64,000 nucleotides of DNA from Candidatus Izimoplasma sp. ZiA1 (GCA_002285055.1 NQYJ01000002.1:228378-292377), one strand, 5' to 3'; shown: positions 31,769 through 41,193, counted from the stretch's first letter. Translations and numbers: made by a program. Notes: generated by a model not told the origin, from the letters alone.

Positions 31769-33457
31769 ATGGCAAGAAATGTACAAAAGCGACTTGGTGA
31801 CGTTCTAGTAGAAGAAGGAATTGTTACTGAAAAACAAATAAATGAAGTGCTAAGAAGAAGAGAAAAAGGCGAAAAAATTGGTGAAGCGCTAATCCGTTTT
31901 GGATTTTGTAATGATTCACAAATAGTTGATGCAATGGAATCTTCATTAGCCATTAGAAGAGTAAATTTAGGTCTCGTTTTTATAGATGAGGCCGTTTTGA
32001 AATTGTTGGATGAAGACTTTGTTACTAAATCAAAAATAATGCCAATAAATATTCATGGCCGTAGAATAGTTATCGCAACAAATGACCCTCTTGATTTTCC
32101 AACACTAGAAAATGTTAGATTAAGAACTGGAATGAATGTTGAACCAGTTTTAGCAACAATTTCAGATATTGAAACTGCGATTGCGAGATATTACGGTTTT
32201 AGTAAAACTTTAAAAAGTTTAGGTATTGAAGTTGAAAAAGAGAAAAAAGATGAAGAGAAATTTTATGAAGAGATTTTAGCTGATGCAGAGGAAGATGCAA
32301 ATGAATCTCCAATTATTCAGTTAGTTAATCAAATACTATTAACAGCTGTAAAAACTGAATCTTCAGATATTCATATTGATCCAACAGATATTGAATTTAA
32401 AATTAGATATCGTATCGATGGAGTTTTATCAACTGAAAGAGTTTTACCAAAAGTAATTTTGCCAAAACTTATCTCAAGAATTAAAGTAATGTCTCATATG
32501 GATATAACAGATACAAGAACACCTCAAGATGGTAGGATAAAAACTATAATTGAAGGTCGACCTATTGATTTGCGTATTTCAACTTTACCAACAGTACGTG
32601 GTGAAAAATGTGTTCTTAGGGTTTTAGATTTATCAAGGGATTCAACTGGTATTGATCGTCTTGGGTTATCCGAATATGAAGAAGAAGTATTTAGGAGATT
32701 AATTAGTAGACCAAATGGAATTGTTTTAGTAAGTGGTCCAACAGGATCAGGGAAAACAACTTCATTATACGCCAGTTTAGATGAGTTAAATCACGATGAC
32801 GTGAATATAATTACAGTAGAAGATCCTGTGGAAATTGAGTTAGAAGGAATTAACCAGGTAAATGTTAATCCGGATATTCATTTTACATTTGCTAATGCTT
32901 TGCGTTCAATTCTACGTCAAGATCCAAATATTATAATGGTTGGGGAAATTCGTGATACCGAAACAGCACAAATAGCGGTTAAAGCCTCTTTAACTGGACA
33001 TTTGGTTTTAAGTACTATTCATACTAATAGTGCAATAAAAACCGTCACAAGACTTGTGGACATGGGAATAGATTCATTCTTAGTAGCAAGTTCGCTTTCT
33101 GGGGTTATTGCGCAGAGGTTAGTTAGAAAAGTGTGTCCTTATTGTTCGAAAGATGTTGAGCCTACCGAAAGTGAAAAGGAAATATTTAAAAGAAATAAAA
33201 TCAAAGTTGATAAAGTAAAAAGAGCTGTGGGTTGTGCTGTTTGTAACAACAAAGGGTATAAAGGTAGAACTGCAATCTTTGAAATTTTAGAAATTAGTGA
33301 TGAGTTAACGAGAATGGTTTCTAATAAACGTCATGAATATGAATTATTAGAACAAGCAACAAAAGAAGGTACTAAACTCCTAATAGAAGCTGGACTTGAA
33401 AAAGTTAAAGCTGGAATTACTACTTTAGAAGAAGTACTTAAAGTTAGTTTGGATTAG
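31769..33457 (+). CDS. pilB: Type IV pilus assembly ATPase PilB (GspE family)
   Basis: A 562-residue extension ATPase. An N-terminal MshEN domain (RLGDVLVEEGIVTEKQINEVL) covers about 1-145. The ATPase part has Walker A SGPTGSGKTTS near 321-331, an Asp box and a Walker B-like IIMVGEIRDTETAQ near 390. A zinc-binding tetracysteine (VCPYC near 454 and GCAVC near 490) identifies PilB/GspE rather than PilT. It powers pilin polymerisation from the cytoplasm. The upstream gene ends 21 bases earlier; pilC follows after 10 bases. Confidence 0.95.
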   Translation: MARNVQKRLGDVLVEEGIVTEKQINEVLRRREKGEKIGEALIRFGFCNDSQIVDAMESSLAIRRVNLGLVFIDEAVLKLLDEDFVTKSKIMPINIHGRRIVIATNDPLDFPTLENVRLRTGMNVEPVLATISDIETAIARYYGFSKTLKSLGIEVEKEKKDEEKFYEEILADAEEDANESPIIQLVNQILLTAVKTESSDIHIDPTDIEFKIRYRIDGVLSTERVLPKVILPKLISRIKVMSHMDITDTRTPQDGRIKTIIEGRPIDLRISTLPTVRGEKCVLRVLDLSRDSTGIDRLGLSEYEEEVFRRLISRPNGIVLVSGPTGSGKTTSLYASLDELNHDDVNIITVEDPVEIELEGINQVNVNPDIHFTFANALRSILRQDPNIIMVGEIRDTETAQIAVKASLTGHLVLSTIHTNSAIKTVTRLVDMGIDSFLVASSLSGVIAQRLVRKVCPYCSKDVEPTESEKEIFKRNKIKVDKVKRAVGCAVCNNKGYKGRTAIFEILEISDELTRMVSNKRHEYELLEQATKEGTKLLIEAGLEKVKAGITTLEEVLKVSLD

Positions 33458-33467
33458 GGGTGAACAT

Positions 33468-34694
33468 ATGAAAATTTTTGACTATAAATATAAAGCGAAA
33501 AGATTAAAAGATGGTAAAATTGTTTATGGAATGACAGAAGCCCCATCAAGAGCTCTTGCTGACAAGTTTTTAATGGAAACCGGATTAAAATCAATTGATA
33601 TTTATAAGAAGACATCATATCTTGCAATTCTAAATAGAGTTACATTAGATAAAATTATTAAAGAAAGAGATTTAATATTTTACCTTAAACAATTAGCGTC
33701 CTTATTAAAAGCAGGAATTAAATTAAACGAAGCCTCAGAAATATTAGCTACTCAGCAAACAGATAAAAACGTAAGAAGAATTCTTTATGGGATTTATTAT
33801 GAAGTAAATAGTGGGCAAACACTAAGTGATTCATACCGAGAATATCCAAGAGAATTTCCTAAACTTTTAATTGCTATGGTTGAAGTAGGAGAAAAAACTG
33901 GTGAACTTTATCCAATCATCAACGATATGGTTAATTATCTTGAAAAGCAATATCGTTTGAAAAGTTCAATCAGATCAACATTGATGTTGCCAGTTATTTA
34001 TATGGTTGTTGCTTCAGCAGTTGCTGTATTTATCTTGATTGGAGTATTACCACAGTTTAAAAGCATGTATGATAGTTTAGGTGGAGAATTACCTGGAATT
34101 ACTACATTCTTTATGGATGTTGGAGATTTCTTGTTACTTCACTGGTGGAAACTAATACTTGGGATTATTGGTGCGATAGCAGGTTATAAAACAATACATA
34201 AAAAAAGTATTGGATTTGAAAGATTTATGGCATCAGTTTTTATTAGATTACCAATATTTGGTGATTTAATAAAATTAAATAATTTATCAAGAATATCGTC
34301 AACATTATCACAAATGTTAAATAAACATGTTCCACTTCAAGATGCGTTAGCAACTACATTTGACACAGTTGATAATAGAGTATATAAAGATTTAATTGTC
34401 CAAGCTCAAAAGAACGTAACAAGTGGAGAATATATGAGTGATGCATTTGAGAATCACTATGCAGTTGAAGTCGTTTTTTCAAGAATGGTAAATGTTGGTG
34501 AGAAAACGGGTGATTTGGACCGTATGTTACATAGTTTATCTTCGTTTTATGATGAGGATAGTGATGTAAAGATTGAAAGACTTAAGAAGGCTTTAGAACC
34601 ACTTTTACTACTCTTTGTATATGCGTTAGTAGTAATGATGATTTTAGCAGTTATGCTACCAAGTCTTTATATGTCTAGTCAAATCGGGAATTAA
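33468..34694 (+). CDS. pilC: Type IV pilus platform protein PilC (GspF family)
   Basis: A 408-residue inner-membrane platform protein. It has two GspF repeats (about 65-190 and 270-400), each with a conserved MVEVGEKTGEL or MVNVGEKTGDL motif, and three hydrophobic segments (about 168-192, 215-235, 375-400). It couples the ATPase to the pilin stem. An N-terminal extension (DYKYKAKRLKDGKIVYGMTEA) is typical of the family. It overlaps nothing and is followed by a separate, strong pilin promoter. Confidence 0.94.
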   Translation: MKIFDYKYKAKRLKDGKIVYGMTEAPSRALADKFLMETGLKSIDIYKKTSYLAILNRVTLDKIIKERDLIFYLKQLASLLKAGIKLNEASEILATQQTDKNVRRILYGIYYEVNSGQTLSDSYREYPREFPKLLIAMVEVGEKTGELYPIINDMVNYLEKQYRLKSSIRSTLMLPVIYMVVASAVAVFILIGVLPQFKSMYDSLGGELPGITTFFMDVGDFLLLHWWKLILGIIGAIAGYKTIHKKSIGFERFMASVFIRLPIFGDLIKLNNLSRISSTLSQMLNKHVPLQDALATTFDTVDNRVYKDLIVQAQKNVTSGEYMSDAFENHYAVEVVFSRMVNVGEKTGDLDRMLHSLSSFYDEDSDVKIERLKKALEPLLLLFVYALVVMMILAVMLPSLYMSSQIGN

Positions 34695-34728
34695 AGTAGA
34701 ATCTAAGTTCTATAGTACGCTATTAATA

Positions 34729-34757
34729 TTGACAACTAGCCATTTTAGTGGTATATT
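34729..34757 (+). promoter_or_regulatory. Strong promoter of the major pilin gene
   Basis: TTGACA (34729-34734), 17 bases, TATATT (34752-34757). The leader of about 45 bases ends with TATGGAGG and a 7-base spacing to ATG 34806. It allows high pilin expression independent of the pilB transcript. Confidence 0.8.
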
Positions 34758-34805
34758 AGATTTAGAATTTACTCAAAAAATTATACAATTTATGGAGGTA
34801 TTATA

Positions 34806-35213
34806 ATGGTAAAAAATAACAAAGGGGTAACTTTAACTGAATTGTTAATCGTTATCGTAGTAATGGGAATCATCGCAGCTTTCAGTGTTCCAGCTGTAGG
34901 ATCAATTATTGAGAATACAAAAAAAGATGCTGTATTAGCAGATGCTTTAACTATTGAATCAGCTGCTAAATTATATTGTTCATCAAACTCTTGTTCAACA
35001 ACTCAATCTTTATCAAAAACTGAATTAGCTACTTATATTCAAGGATTAGATGTTGCAGCTACACCAGCTACAGCTGCTAAGTATATTGATGATTATACTG
35101 CTGTATTAGGTAGTGGAGACTGGACAGTAACTTTAAACGCAGGTGGACTAAGTGAATATGAATTTACAGGAGTTCCATCACAATCAAGTAGAAGCGACGT
35201 AGCAAACAAATAA
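34806..35213 (+). CDS. Major type IV pilin
   Basis: A 135-residue pilin. Leader MVKNNKG is cleaved before VTLTELLIVIVVMGIIAAF, with Glu at mature position 5. The globular part is small, Ala/Thr/Ser-rich, and has a short Cys pair (YCSSNSCS, about 58-65) that can form a disulfide loop. It has its own promoter and strong ribosome site, followed immediately by a terminator, which fits the structural subunit. The small size is typical of monoderm pilins or pseudopilins (ComGC-like size, but with a full C-terminal domain). Confidence 0.9.
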   Translation: MVKNNKGVTLTELLIVIVVMGIIAAFSVPAVGSIIENTKKDAVLADALTIESAAKLYCSSNSCSTTQSLSKTELATYIQGLDVAATPATAAKYIDDYTAVLGSGDWTVTLNAGGLSEYEFTGVPSQSSRSDVANK

Positions 35214-35243
35214 AAAAAGAATGAATTTCATTCTTTTTTTTTT
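35213..35243 (+). terminator. Terminator after the major pilin gene
   Basis: Stem AAAGAATGAA with TTTCATTCTTT around 35216-35236, followed by a long T-run. It separates pilin from the pilD gene. Confidence 0.82.
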
Positions 35244-35296
35244 GCTAAATATGGCTATTTATTTATAAATAGTGTAAAATATAAGTGGTGATATGA

Positions 35297-36046
35297 ATGG
35301 AAATATTAATATATATATACATTTTTATTTTTGGAACAATATTTACTTCTTTTTTTGTTTTGCTTGGTACAAGGGTGCCAATGAAAGAAACTATTATGGG
35401 AAGAAGTCATTGCGATAATTGTAAAAGTGAATTAACGCTCTTAGAAGTAATTCCCCTTTTGGGATATTTAGTAAATTTTGGTAAATGTAAATCATGTAAA
35501 AATAAAATTTCACTGGTTTATCCACTAATTGAAGTGTTAAGTGGACTTCTATATGTGTTTTTCTTTTACAAATATGGTCAAGATATGTTAGAATATATAG
35601 TAATAGCAGTGTTGATTGCTACAATGACTATCATAACAGTAAGTGACATTTACTATAAAATAGTACCTGATATTATATTAGTGGTCGTTTTTCCAATTAT
35701 GTTCATCTTAAGAATTCTATCCCCAATTGAATTTTGGTATGATGGAATCATTGGAGGAGTATTAGGTTTTTCAATAATGTATTTGTTTGCATGGTACGGA
35801 AAAAAACGATATAAAACTGAAGCCCTTGGTGGTGGAGATATAAAGCTATATTTAATTATTGGTTTATTTTTAGGATATAAAGTACTCTTTTTAAGTCTAT
35901 TTTTTGCAGCGATAATTGCTTTAATTTATGCTAAAATTCTTAAAAAAGAAGGTTATTTACCATTTGTTCCATTTATCTATATTGGAACATTAATTAGTTA
36001 CACATATGGAAATACCATCATTGAATGGTATTTAAATTTATATTAG
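35297..36046 (+). CDS. pilD: Prepilin peptidase (PilD/GspO family)
   Basis: A 249-residue polytopic aspartyl protease. The N-terminal domain has two CxxC pairs (HCDNCK and KCKSCK, about 38-66) that are typical of full-length PilD, and the catalytic aspartates are in SDIYYKIVPD (about 116) and GGGDIKL (about 178). It processes the prepilins in this locus and may N-methylate them. About eight helices are predicted. It begins the third transcription segment of the locus (pilD-M-N-O). Confidence 0.93.
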   Translation: MEILIYIYIFIFGTIFTSFFVLLGTRVPMKETIMGRSHCDNCKSELTLLEVIPLLGYLVNFGKCKSCKNKISLVYPLIEVLSGLLYVFFFYKYGQDMLEYIVIAVLIATMTIITVSDIYYKIVPDIILVVVFPIMFILRILSPIEFWYDGIIGGVLGFSIMYLFAWYGKKRYKTEALGGGDIKLYLIIGLFLGYKVLFLSLFFAAIIALIYAKILKKEGYLPFVPFIYIGTLISYTYGNTIIEWYLNLY

Positions 36047-36062
36047 GGAAGAAGGTGTTTAA

Positions 36063-37004
36063 ATGGCTCGATTATCAATAAATTGTTTCTTTACAGATAA
36101 CGAATTTAGTTTCATTGAAAAGCCGGATGGATACAACATGAAAAAGCTAAAATATTCTTCAGTTAAATTAGAACCTGGAATTATTGAGAATGGAATAATT
36201 TATAAAGAGGATAAGCTTTTAAAAATTATTAAAGACACTTTTAAAATGTTTAAAATTAAATCAAGACGAGTTAACTTGATTGTCCATGAGGAACTATTTA
36301 CATTTAGAACTATTGAAGTTCCAATTATTTATAAACAAAACGAGATTGGTAATTACTTAAAATCTCAAATTGGTAAATCAATTATGATTCCAAGTGAAGA
36401 TATTATTATGGATTATGTTATTCATAGAAAAAATGAAGATCACTATGAAGTGATTATGTTTTATGCGCCAAGTAGTGAACTTAAGAATTATATTCAATTA
36501 TTTTATGAAATGAATATGCAAGTAGTCAGAACAGATATTCCACCATTATCTTTACATCGTTTATATTATTATCGTAAAGGTGAAGATTCAGATATGAAAT
36601 TTGATCAAGATATTATGTTTGTCGCTGTTTTTGATGACACTTATTCAATGTATATCTTTGATGAGGAAATTCCGATTTTTAGTTTAGTTCAAAATGTTAA
36701 CGTGCGCGGGATGGAAAATGATAAGTATATGTCTTTATTAGATTCAGAAATATCTAAAATTGCCAATTATTATCGCTTTAATATAAATGCTGGAGACCGC
36801 ATGATTCAAAAATTAGTTGTATTTAATATGACTAACAAGATGACTAACGATGAATTGAATAGTTATTTTGTTGAAGAGGGTTCACCAATGGTTACACAAA
36901 TATTCGATATGAAAAGAATTAGTAAAATTGTTGATACATTAATTGATCGTGAGTGTTATATTCCTTTAGCCGCATCATTAGTTCAAACAAAGGGGCTGTG
37001 GTAA
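36063..37004 (+). CDS. PilM-like pilus assembly protein
   Basis: A 313-residue cytoplasmic actin-fold (ASKHA) protein. It has the PilM-type segments VNLIVHEELFTFRTIEVP (about 74-91), EIGNYLKSQIGKSIMIPSEDI (about 97-117) and VVRTDIPPLSLHRLY (about 156-170). It links the membrane proteins PilN/PilO to the ATPase. It lacks an easily recognised full ATP-site signature, so nucleotide binding is uncertain. It is separated from the PilN-like gene by one base. Confidence 0.8.
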   Translation: MARLSINCFFTDNEFSFIEKPDGYNMKKLKYSSVKLEPGIIENGIIYKEDKLLKIIKDTFKMFKIKSRRVNLIVHEELFTFRTIEVPIIYKQNEIGNYLKSQIGKSIMIPSEDIIMDYVIHRKNEDHYEVIMFYAPSSELKNYIQLFYEMNMQVVRTDIPPLSLHRLYYYRKGEDSDMKFDQDIMFVAVFDDTYSMYIFDEEIPIFSLVQNVNVRGMENDKYMSLLDSEISKIANYYRFNINAGDRMIQKLVVFNMTNKMTNDELNSYFVEEGSPMVTQIFDMKRISKIVDTLIDRECYIPLAASLVQTKGLW

Positions 37005-37005
37005 A

Positions 37006-37608
37006 ATGGCTGATCGTAAAGTATATTCAAAAAGCTCAACATCTAGAAGTGATTTTGTTTATGTAAATCTTCTGCCAGATGTTAAAAGAGCTAGACAATT
37101 TAATGTAAATATCTTATTAATTGTGTTTTTTACAGTTTTATTAACAGGAGTTATTATCTTTATACCTTATCGTAATCGAACTGAGCAACTAAGTTCTTTA
37201 AACGGTGATAATAGTGATTTAAGTTATGCTTTAATCCTTGCAAATGAGGAGTTAAGAGGATATGAAATCAATTTAAATACAATTCATTTCTATAACCGAT
37301 TAACAGAGGTAGAAAATTTAACAGTTGATGTAAATAGTTATATTAGTGAAGTTCAAGATAAGATTGACACTATTCTTGAAAGTCCGCTTGTAAACGGTGA
37401 AGTAGCAAGTTTTAATTATGACTTAGAAAACAATACTTTAGAAGTTGTAGTTAGGTTTTCATCAATCTCAACCTTTACTACTTTAAATAATCGATTTAAT
37501 GATCTAGATTGGGTTATTAGATCAACAAATACTGAACCTATTCAATCTGGTGTGTTAGTTCTTTATGAGTCTACATATAGTTTGGAGGTTGATTATAATG
37601 CTGAGTAG
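37006..37608 (+). CDS. PilN-like pilus assembly protein
   Basis: A 200-residue bitopic membrane protein. The short cytoplasmic N-terminus contains DFVYVNLLPDVKRAR (about residues 17-31), the PilN motif that binds PilM. A single helix follows (about 36-55), then a coiled coil (about 60-120) and a ferredoxin-like extracytoplasmic domain. It would form the alignment complex with the PilO-like protein. Its last 11 bases overlap the next gene. Confidence 0.82.
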   Translation: MADRKVYSKSSTSRSDFVYVNLLPDVKRARQFNVNILLIVFFTVLLTGVIIFIPYRNRTEQLSSLNGDNSDLSYALILANEELRGYEINLNTIHFYNRLTEVENLTVDVNSYISEVQDKIDTILESPLVNGEVASFNYDLENNTLEVVVRFSSISTFTTLNNRFNDLDWVIRSTNTEPIQSGVLVLYESTYSLEVDYNAE

Positions 37609-38185
37609 AAAAACAAGTGATATTTTATTCTATGGTATTATTATTGGTATTATTGGAATTATCTTTCTAATTAGATTTATGCTATTAAGTAGTCTTGATA
37701 ATCGTATCTCTCAAGTTGAAAATCAAAACCAAATTCTGCAAATGCAAATTACAAATGTTAGAACAATTGTTGAAGATAACAAAAATCAACAATTAAACAA
37801 TATTTATCAGATGTATGAGCAAATACCTGCAGAGTATTCAAGAGATAGTTTAAACTTTTATGTTTTAGCTAAGTTAGAACAAGTTGGAGTAAGCGAAGAC
37901 TTGATAATGACTAGAAAAGTGTCTATTAATGAAAATAAAACGTTTGAAAGTACTTCGGATTTTAGAGAAATCAACACATATTTTAAAATCGTTGAAGTCA
38001 ATGTAACTTTTTCAACAACTGACATAAATAATATTATTGATTTTATTGATGAAATTTATGAGTCAGAACAGCTATTTATTATTGACTCATTAGAATATTC
38101 TGCACCAGCAGATGAGTTCTCTTCAATTCCAGTTACAATTAGTTTCTTAGCATTTTATGAATTAGAAGTAGAATCAACAAGTTAA
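37598..38185 (+). CDS. PilO-like pilus assembly protein
   Basis: A 195-residue bitopic protein with an N-terminal helix (about 8-29), a coiled coil (RISQVENQNQILQMQITNV) and a small extracytoplasmic alpha/beta domain, the PilO pattern. The start is ATG 37598, with GGAGG at 37583-37587; ATG 37565 would skip this site. It is the last gene of the pilus locus and has a strong hairpin after it. Sequence identity to PilO is weak, so the call depends on topology and gene order. Confidence 0.75.
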   Translation: MLSRKTSDILFYGIIIGIIGIIFLIRFMLLSSLDNRISQVENQNQILQMQITNVRTIVEDNKNQQLNNIYQMYEQIPAEYSRDSLNFYVLAKLEQVGVSEDLIMTRKVSINENKTFESTSDFREINTYFKIVEVNVTFSTTDINNIIDFIDEIYESEQLFIIDSLEYSAPADEFSSIPVTISFLAFYELEVESTS

Positions 38186-38216
38186 AAGGCAAATCATTTA
38201 TGATTTGCCTTTTTTT
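38184..38216. terminator. Bidirectional terminator between pilO and ispG
   Basis: Perfect 13-bp stem AAAAGGCAAATCA (38184-38196) with its complement (38201-38213), loop TTTA, followed by T residues. The stop of ispG (38194) is within the stem. Confidence 0.88.
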
Positions 38217-39264
38217 CGTACTCTTGTATTTCATTGATTAAACTTTCATAAAGTTCAGTATCTTTAACTTTTTTCTTTATAACACCATTCACAAAAATTA
38301 ATCCTTCGCCCTTACCACCAGCTACTCCAATATCAGCACCTCGAGCCTCACCTGGACCATTAACAGCGCATCCCATAACCGCAACTGTGATATTTGAATC
38401 TATATCTTCTAAATATTTTTCAATTTTGTCAAGTATAGGTAGCATGTTGTAACTTAACCTACCACAAGTTGGGCAACTTATTATTTTTGGTTTCTTATAA
38501 AGTCCTAAAGAACTAAGAAGTTCTTTACAAACTTTTATCTCTTCAACAGGATCAGTAGAAAGGCTAACCCTAATAGTATCACCAATCCCCTCAAACAATA
38601 ATATTCCAAGACCTACGCTTGATTTGATAGTTCCACCGAACTTTGTGCCTGCTTCAGTGATACCAAGATGTAAGGGGTATTTAAAGGTATTGCTTGCAAT
38701 ACGATAAGCTTCAACAGTTTCATATATATCTGAAGATTTTAGACTAAGAATAATATCGGTAAATCCAAACTTCTCAAGGAGCTCAACATGATATTTTGCA
38801 CTTTCAACCATAGCTAAAGCTGTTGGTTTTTTATATTTCTCTAATATATGCTTTTCAAGACTTCCCCCATTAATCCCAATTCTTATTGGAATGTTTTTTT
38901 CAAGACATGCATCAACAACTAACTTTATTTTTTCATCACTACCAATGTTGCCAGGGTTAATTCGGACTTTATCAATTCCGTTTTTAATAACTTCAAGAGC
39001 TAAACGATAATCAAAATGAATATCAGCAACTAAAGGTACATTAACTAAAGATTTAATCTCTTTGATAGCAATAGCGTCATCCATATCCAATATGGCAAGT
39101 CGAACAATATCAGCTCCACTAGTAGCTAATTGGTTAATTTGTGTTACAGTTTTTTTAATATCTTTTGTGGATGTGTTACACATTGATTGGATTACAACTT
39201 TTTCCTGATTTCCAATTTGCACATCTCTAACTTTAATAAGTTTTGTTTTCATACGTTTTTTCAT
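38194..39264 (-). CDS. ispG: 4-hydroxy-3-methylbut-2-enyl diphosphate synthase (IspG/GcpE)
   Basis: A 356-residue [4Fe-4S] enzyme of the MEP isoprenoid pathway that converts the cyclodiphosphate MEcPP to HMBPP. The iron-sulfur ligands are in [11 protein letters not shown] and [16 protein letters not shown] near the C-terminus. The TIM-barrel half shows [13 protein letters not shown] and [13 protein letters not shown]. It starts at ATG 39264 with GGTGAT upstream; ATG 39309 adds a poorly conserved leader. It supplies isoprenoid precursors, relevant to the phytoene-synthase-like gene at 8972-9838. Confidence 0.94.
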   Translation of the reverse strand: MKKRMKTKLIKVRDVQIGNQEKVVIQSMCNTSTKDIKKTVTQINQLATSGADIVRLAILDMDDAIAIKEIKSLVNVPLVADIHFDYRLALEVIKNGIDKVRINPGNIGSDEKIKLVVDACLEKNIPIRIGINGGSLEKHILEKYKKPTALAMVESAKYHVELLEKFGFTDIILSLKSSDIYETVEAYRIASNTFKYPLHLGITEAGTKFGGTIKSSVGLGILLFEGIGDTIRVSLSTDPVEEIKVCKELLSSLGLYKKPKIISCPTCGRLSYNMLPILDKIEKYLEDIDSNITVAVMGCAVNGPGEARGADIGVAGGKGEGLIFVNGVIKKKVKDTELYESLINEIQEYEKKANHK

Positions 39265-39373
39265 ATTATCACCAAGTTTATTATACATTAATACCCTTAA
39301 AAAATACATAAATGTGTTGCTTTTTTATGTTTTTAATGATATATTAATTACAGTTTTGTTAGGAGGAATTATT

Positions 39374-39523
39374 GTGAGAGTTCAATTTACTTTAAGATGT
39401 ACAGAATGTAAATCAGAAAACTATATCGCTAAGAAAAATAAAAAGCTTCATCCTGAAAGAATGGAAGCTCAAAAATTTTGTAAAAAATGCGGTAAAAAAA
39501 CTTTACATAAAGAGAAAAAATAA
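39374..39523 (+). CDS. rpmG: 50S ribosomal protein L33 (zinc-type)
   Basis: A 49-residue L33. It starts at GTG 39374 with AGGAGG at 39361-39366. Two CxxC pairs (CTECK and CKKCG) mark the zinc-binding C+ form, and the sequence [20 protein letters not shown] is characteristic of bacterial L33. The upstream in-frame ATG at 39314 would skip the ribosome site and add a non-conserved leader. Confidence 0.94.
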   Translation: MRVQFTLRCTECKSENYIAKKNKKLHPERMEAQKFCKKCGKKTLHKEKK

Positions 39524-39533
39524 TAAACACATT

Positions 39534-39562
39534 AAAACTTCTTTTAACGAGAAGTTTTTTTA
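39534..39562 (+). terminator. Terminator after rpmG
   Basis: Stem AAAACTTCT (39534-39542) with AGAAGTTTT (39550-39558), then T residues. The next ribosome site TTAGGAGG follows directly. Confidence 0.78.
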
Positions 39563-39577
39563 TTAGGAGGTTATTTT

Positions 39578-40504
39578 ATGAGAAATCATATTTATGGGAT
39601 TGATATTGGTGGAACAACAATTAAAATTGGGTTATTTTCTAGATCAGGATTATTAATTGAAAAATGGGAAATTGATTCTGATAAATCTAATAATGGTAAA
39701 AATATCTTAAATGACATCGCTAGTTTTATTAAAAATAACGTTATACCTTTAGATGATATCATAGGTTATGGATTTGGAGTTCCAGGTCCTGTAGTTGGTA
39801 ACACAGTTCTTAATTGTGTTAACTTAGGATGGAAAGAAGTAAATATAAAAGAGAATTTGAAAGACCTTCTTGAAAATGAGAATATCTATGTAGCTAATGA
39901 TGCTAATGTAGCTGCTTTAGGTGAAACAATGAATGGTGCAAGTAAAGGGTTTAAAGACTCTGTAATGATTACACTTGGAACAGGAGTAGGTTCTGGAGTA
40001 ATTATTGATGGTAAAATTATTACCGGAACTAACGGAGCAGCAGGTGAAATGGGACATATTAAATTAATTCATGAACACGGGTTAGCTTGTGGATGTGGAA
40101 ATACTGGATGCCTTGAGACTGTAGCTAGTGCAACTGGACTAAAAAATATTTTCACTGAACTTCTAGCAAAAACAAATACAAGTTCGGTTCTTAGAAGTGT
40201 TGAAGATTTCAATGCAAAATTAATTTTTGATGCGGCTAATAATAATGATGAATTAGCATTAGAAGCGGTTGATAAGTTTACATATTATATTGCAACAGCA
40301 ATTCAGATTATAACGGTATCAATAAACCCTGAAATTATTGTTATTGGTGGTGGCGTTTCAAAAGCAGGACTACCTTTATTAGATAGAATAATCAATCATT
40401 TCAAAAATATTGGATTTTCAAGTGTAAAGGATACAAAAATAGTTTTGGCTAAATTAGGAAATGATGCTGGCATCTTTGGTGCTGCAGGGATGGTGAAAGT
40501 ATAA
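39578..40504 (+). CDS. ROK family glucokinase-like sugar kinase
   Basis: A 308-residue ROK kinase. The ATP-binding GIDIGGTTIKIG is at the N-terminus, the sugar-binding NDANVAALGE lies at about 107-116, and the zinc-binding motif GH...CGCGNTGCLE at about 163-185 with ExGH. It fits glucokinase GlcK and would feed glucose into glycolysis; other hexoses are possible. Its stop TAA overlaps the next gene's ATG by one base. Confidence 0.88.
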   Translation: MRNHIYGIDIGGTTIKIGLFSRSGLLIEKWEIDSDKSNNGKNILNDIASFIKNNVIPLDDIIGYGFGVPGPVVGNTVLNCVNLGWKEVNIKENLKDLLENENIYVANDANVAALGETMNGASKGFKDSVMITLGTGVGSGVIIDGKIITGTNGAAGEMGHIKLIHEHGLACGCGNTGCLETVASATGLKNIFTELLAKTNTSSVLRSVEDFNAKLIFDAANNNDELALEAVDKFTYYIATAIQIITVSINPEIIVIGGGVSKAGLPLLDRIINHFKNIGFSSVKDTKIVLAKLGNDAGIFGAAGMVKV

Positions 40505-41118
40505 TGGTTAAGCAAATAATTAATAACTTTACAGAAAACACATATATTATATCAAATAATAAACAAGGATATATAATCGACCCAGGTGCAGACGTGTTAG
40601 ATATCATAGATTACTTAAATAAGGAAAATATTAACCTTAAAGGTGTTTTACTAACTCACGGACACTTTGATCATATAATCTCTTTAAATGATATTCTAAC
40701 GCATTACAATGTGAACGTTTATGTACACGAGTTTGATCGCGACTTTCTGTTTGATGCTTCATTAAATCTTAGTAATACTACTAAACATAAATTTATTGTT
40801 AATGATAAAAAGAAGGTAGTAACATTTACTGAAGGATTTAAATTGAAAATCGGGAGCGAGGAAATTAGAGTAATGCACACACCAGGTCACACCAGAGGCA
40901 GTTCAACATTCTTATATAGTAATTATTGTTTTACAGGGGATACTTTATTTAAAGGAAGTATTGGTAGAAGTGATTTACCAACCGGGGACGAAGTGAAAAT
41001 CAAAAAAAGTTTAAAACGTATGATGAATGAACTAAATGACAATAAAATTGTTTATCCAGGACATGGACATTTTTCAACTATATTAAATGAAAAAATGGAT
41101 AATATTTATTTAAAATAG
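40504..41118 (+). CDS. MBL-fold hydrolase (YcbL/glyoxalase II-like)
   Basis: A 204-residue metallo-beta-lactamase-fold hydrolase. Metal ligands are visible at THGHFDHI (about 51-58), HTPGHTRGS (about 126-134), TGDTLF (about 146-151) and PGHGH near the C-terminus. This pattern fits the YcbL/GloB-like group, which often hydrolyses thioesters such as S-lactoylglutathione analogues. Its true substrate is unknown. It is coupled to the glucokinase-like gene, so a role in handling glycolytic by-products such as methylglyoxal is plausible. Confidence 0.87.
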   Translation: MVKQIINNFTENTYIISNNKQGYIIDPGADVLDIIDYLNKENINLKGVLLTHGHFDHIISLNDILTHYNVNVYVHEFDRDFLFDASLNLSNTTKHKFIVNDKKKVVTFTEGFKLKIGSEEIRVMHTPGHTRGSSTFLYSNYCFTGDTLFKGSIGRSDLPTGDEVKIKKSLKRMMNELNDNKIVYPGHGHFSTILNEKMDNIYLK

Positions 41119-41123
41119 GATAT

Positions 41124-41159
41124 ATCAAGCGCTATATTAAGCGCTTGATTATTTTTTTT
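41124..41159 (+). terminator. Terminator after MBL gene
   Basis: Stem ATCAAGCGCT (41124-41133) with AGCGCTTGAT (41140-41149), then T residues. Confidence 0.85.
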
Positions 41160-41166
41160 ATAAAAA

Positions 41167-41193
41167 TTAGCACTCAAATCTTGACAGTGCTAT
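41167..41193. promoter_or_regulatory. CIRCE element 1 (HrcA operator)
   Basis: TTAGCACTC (41167-41175), nine bases, CAGTGCTAT (41185-41193). The left arm is perfect, and the right arm matches GAGTGCTAA at seven of nine positions. It overlaps the -35 box of the hrcA promoter. Confidence 0.88.

Noticed and set aside
31769..33457. PilT retraction ATPase
   Set aside because: The N-terminal MshEN domain and the tetracysteine zinc motif identify PilB/GspE.
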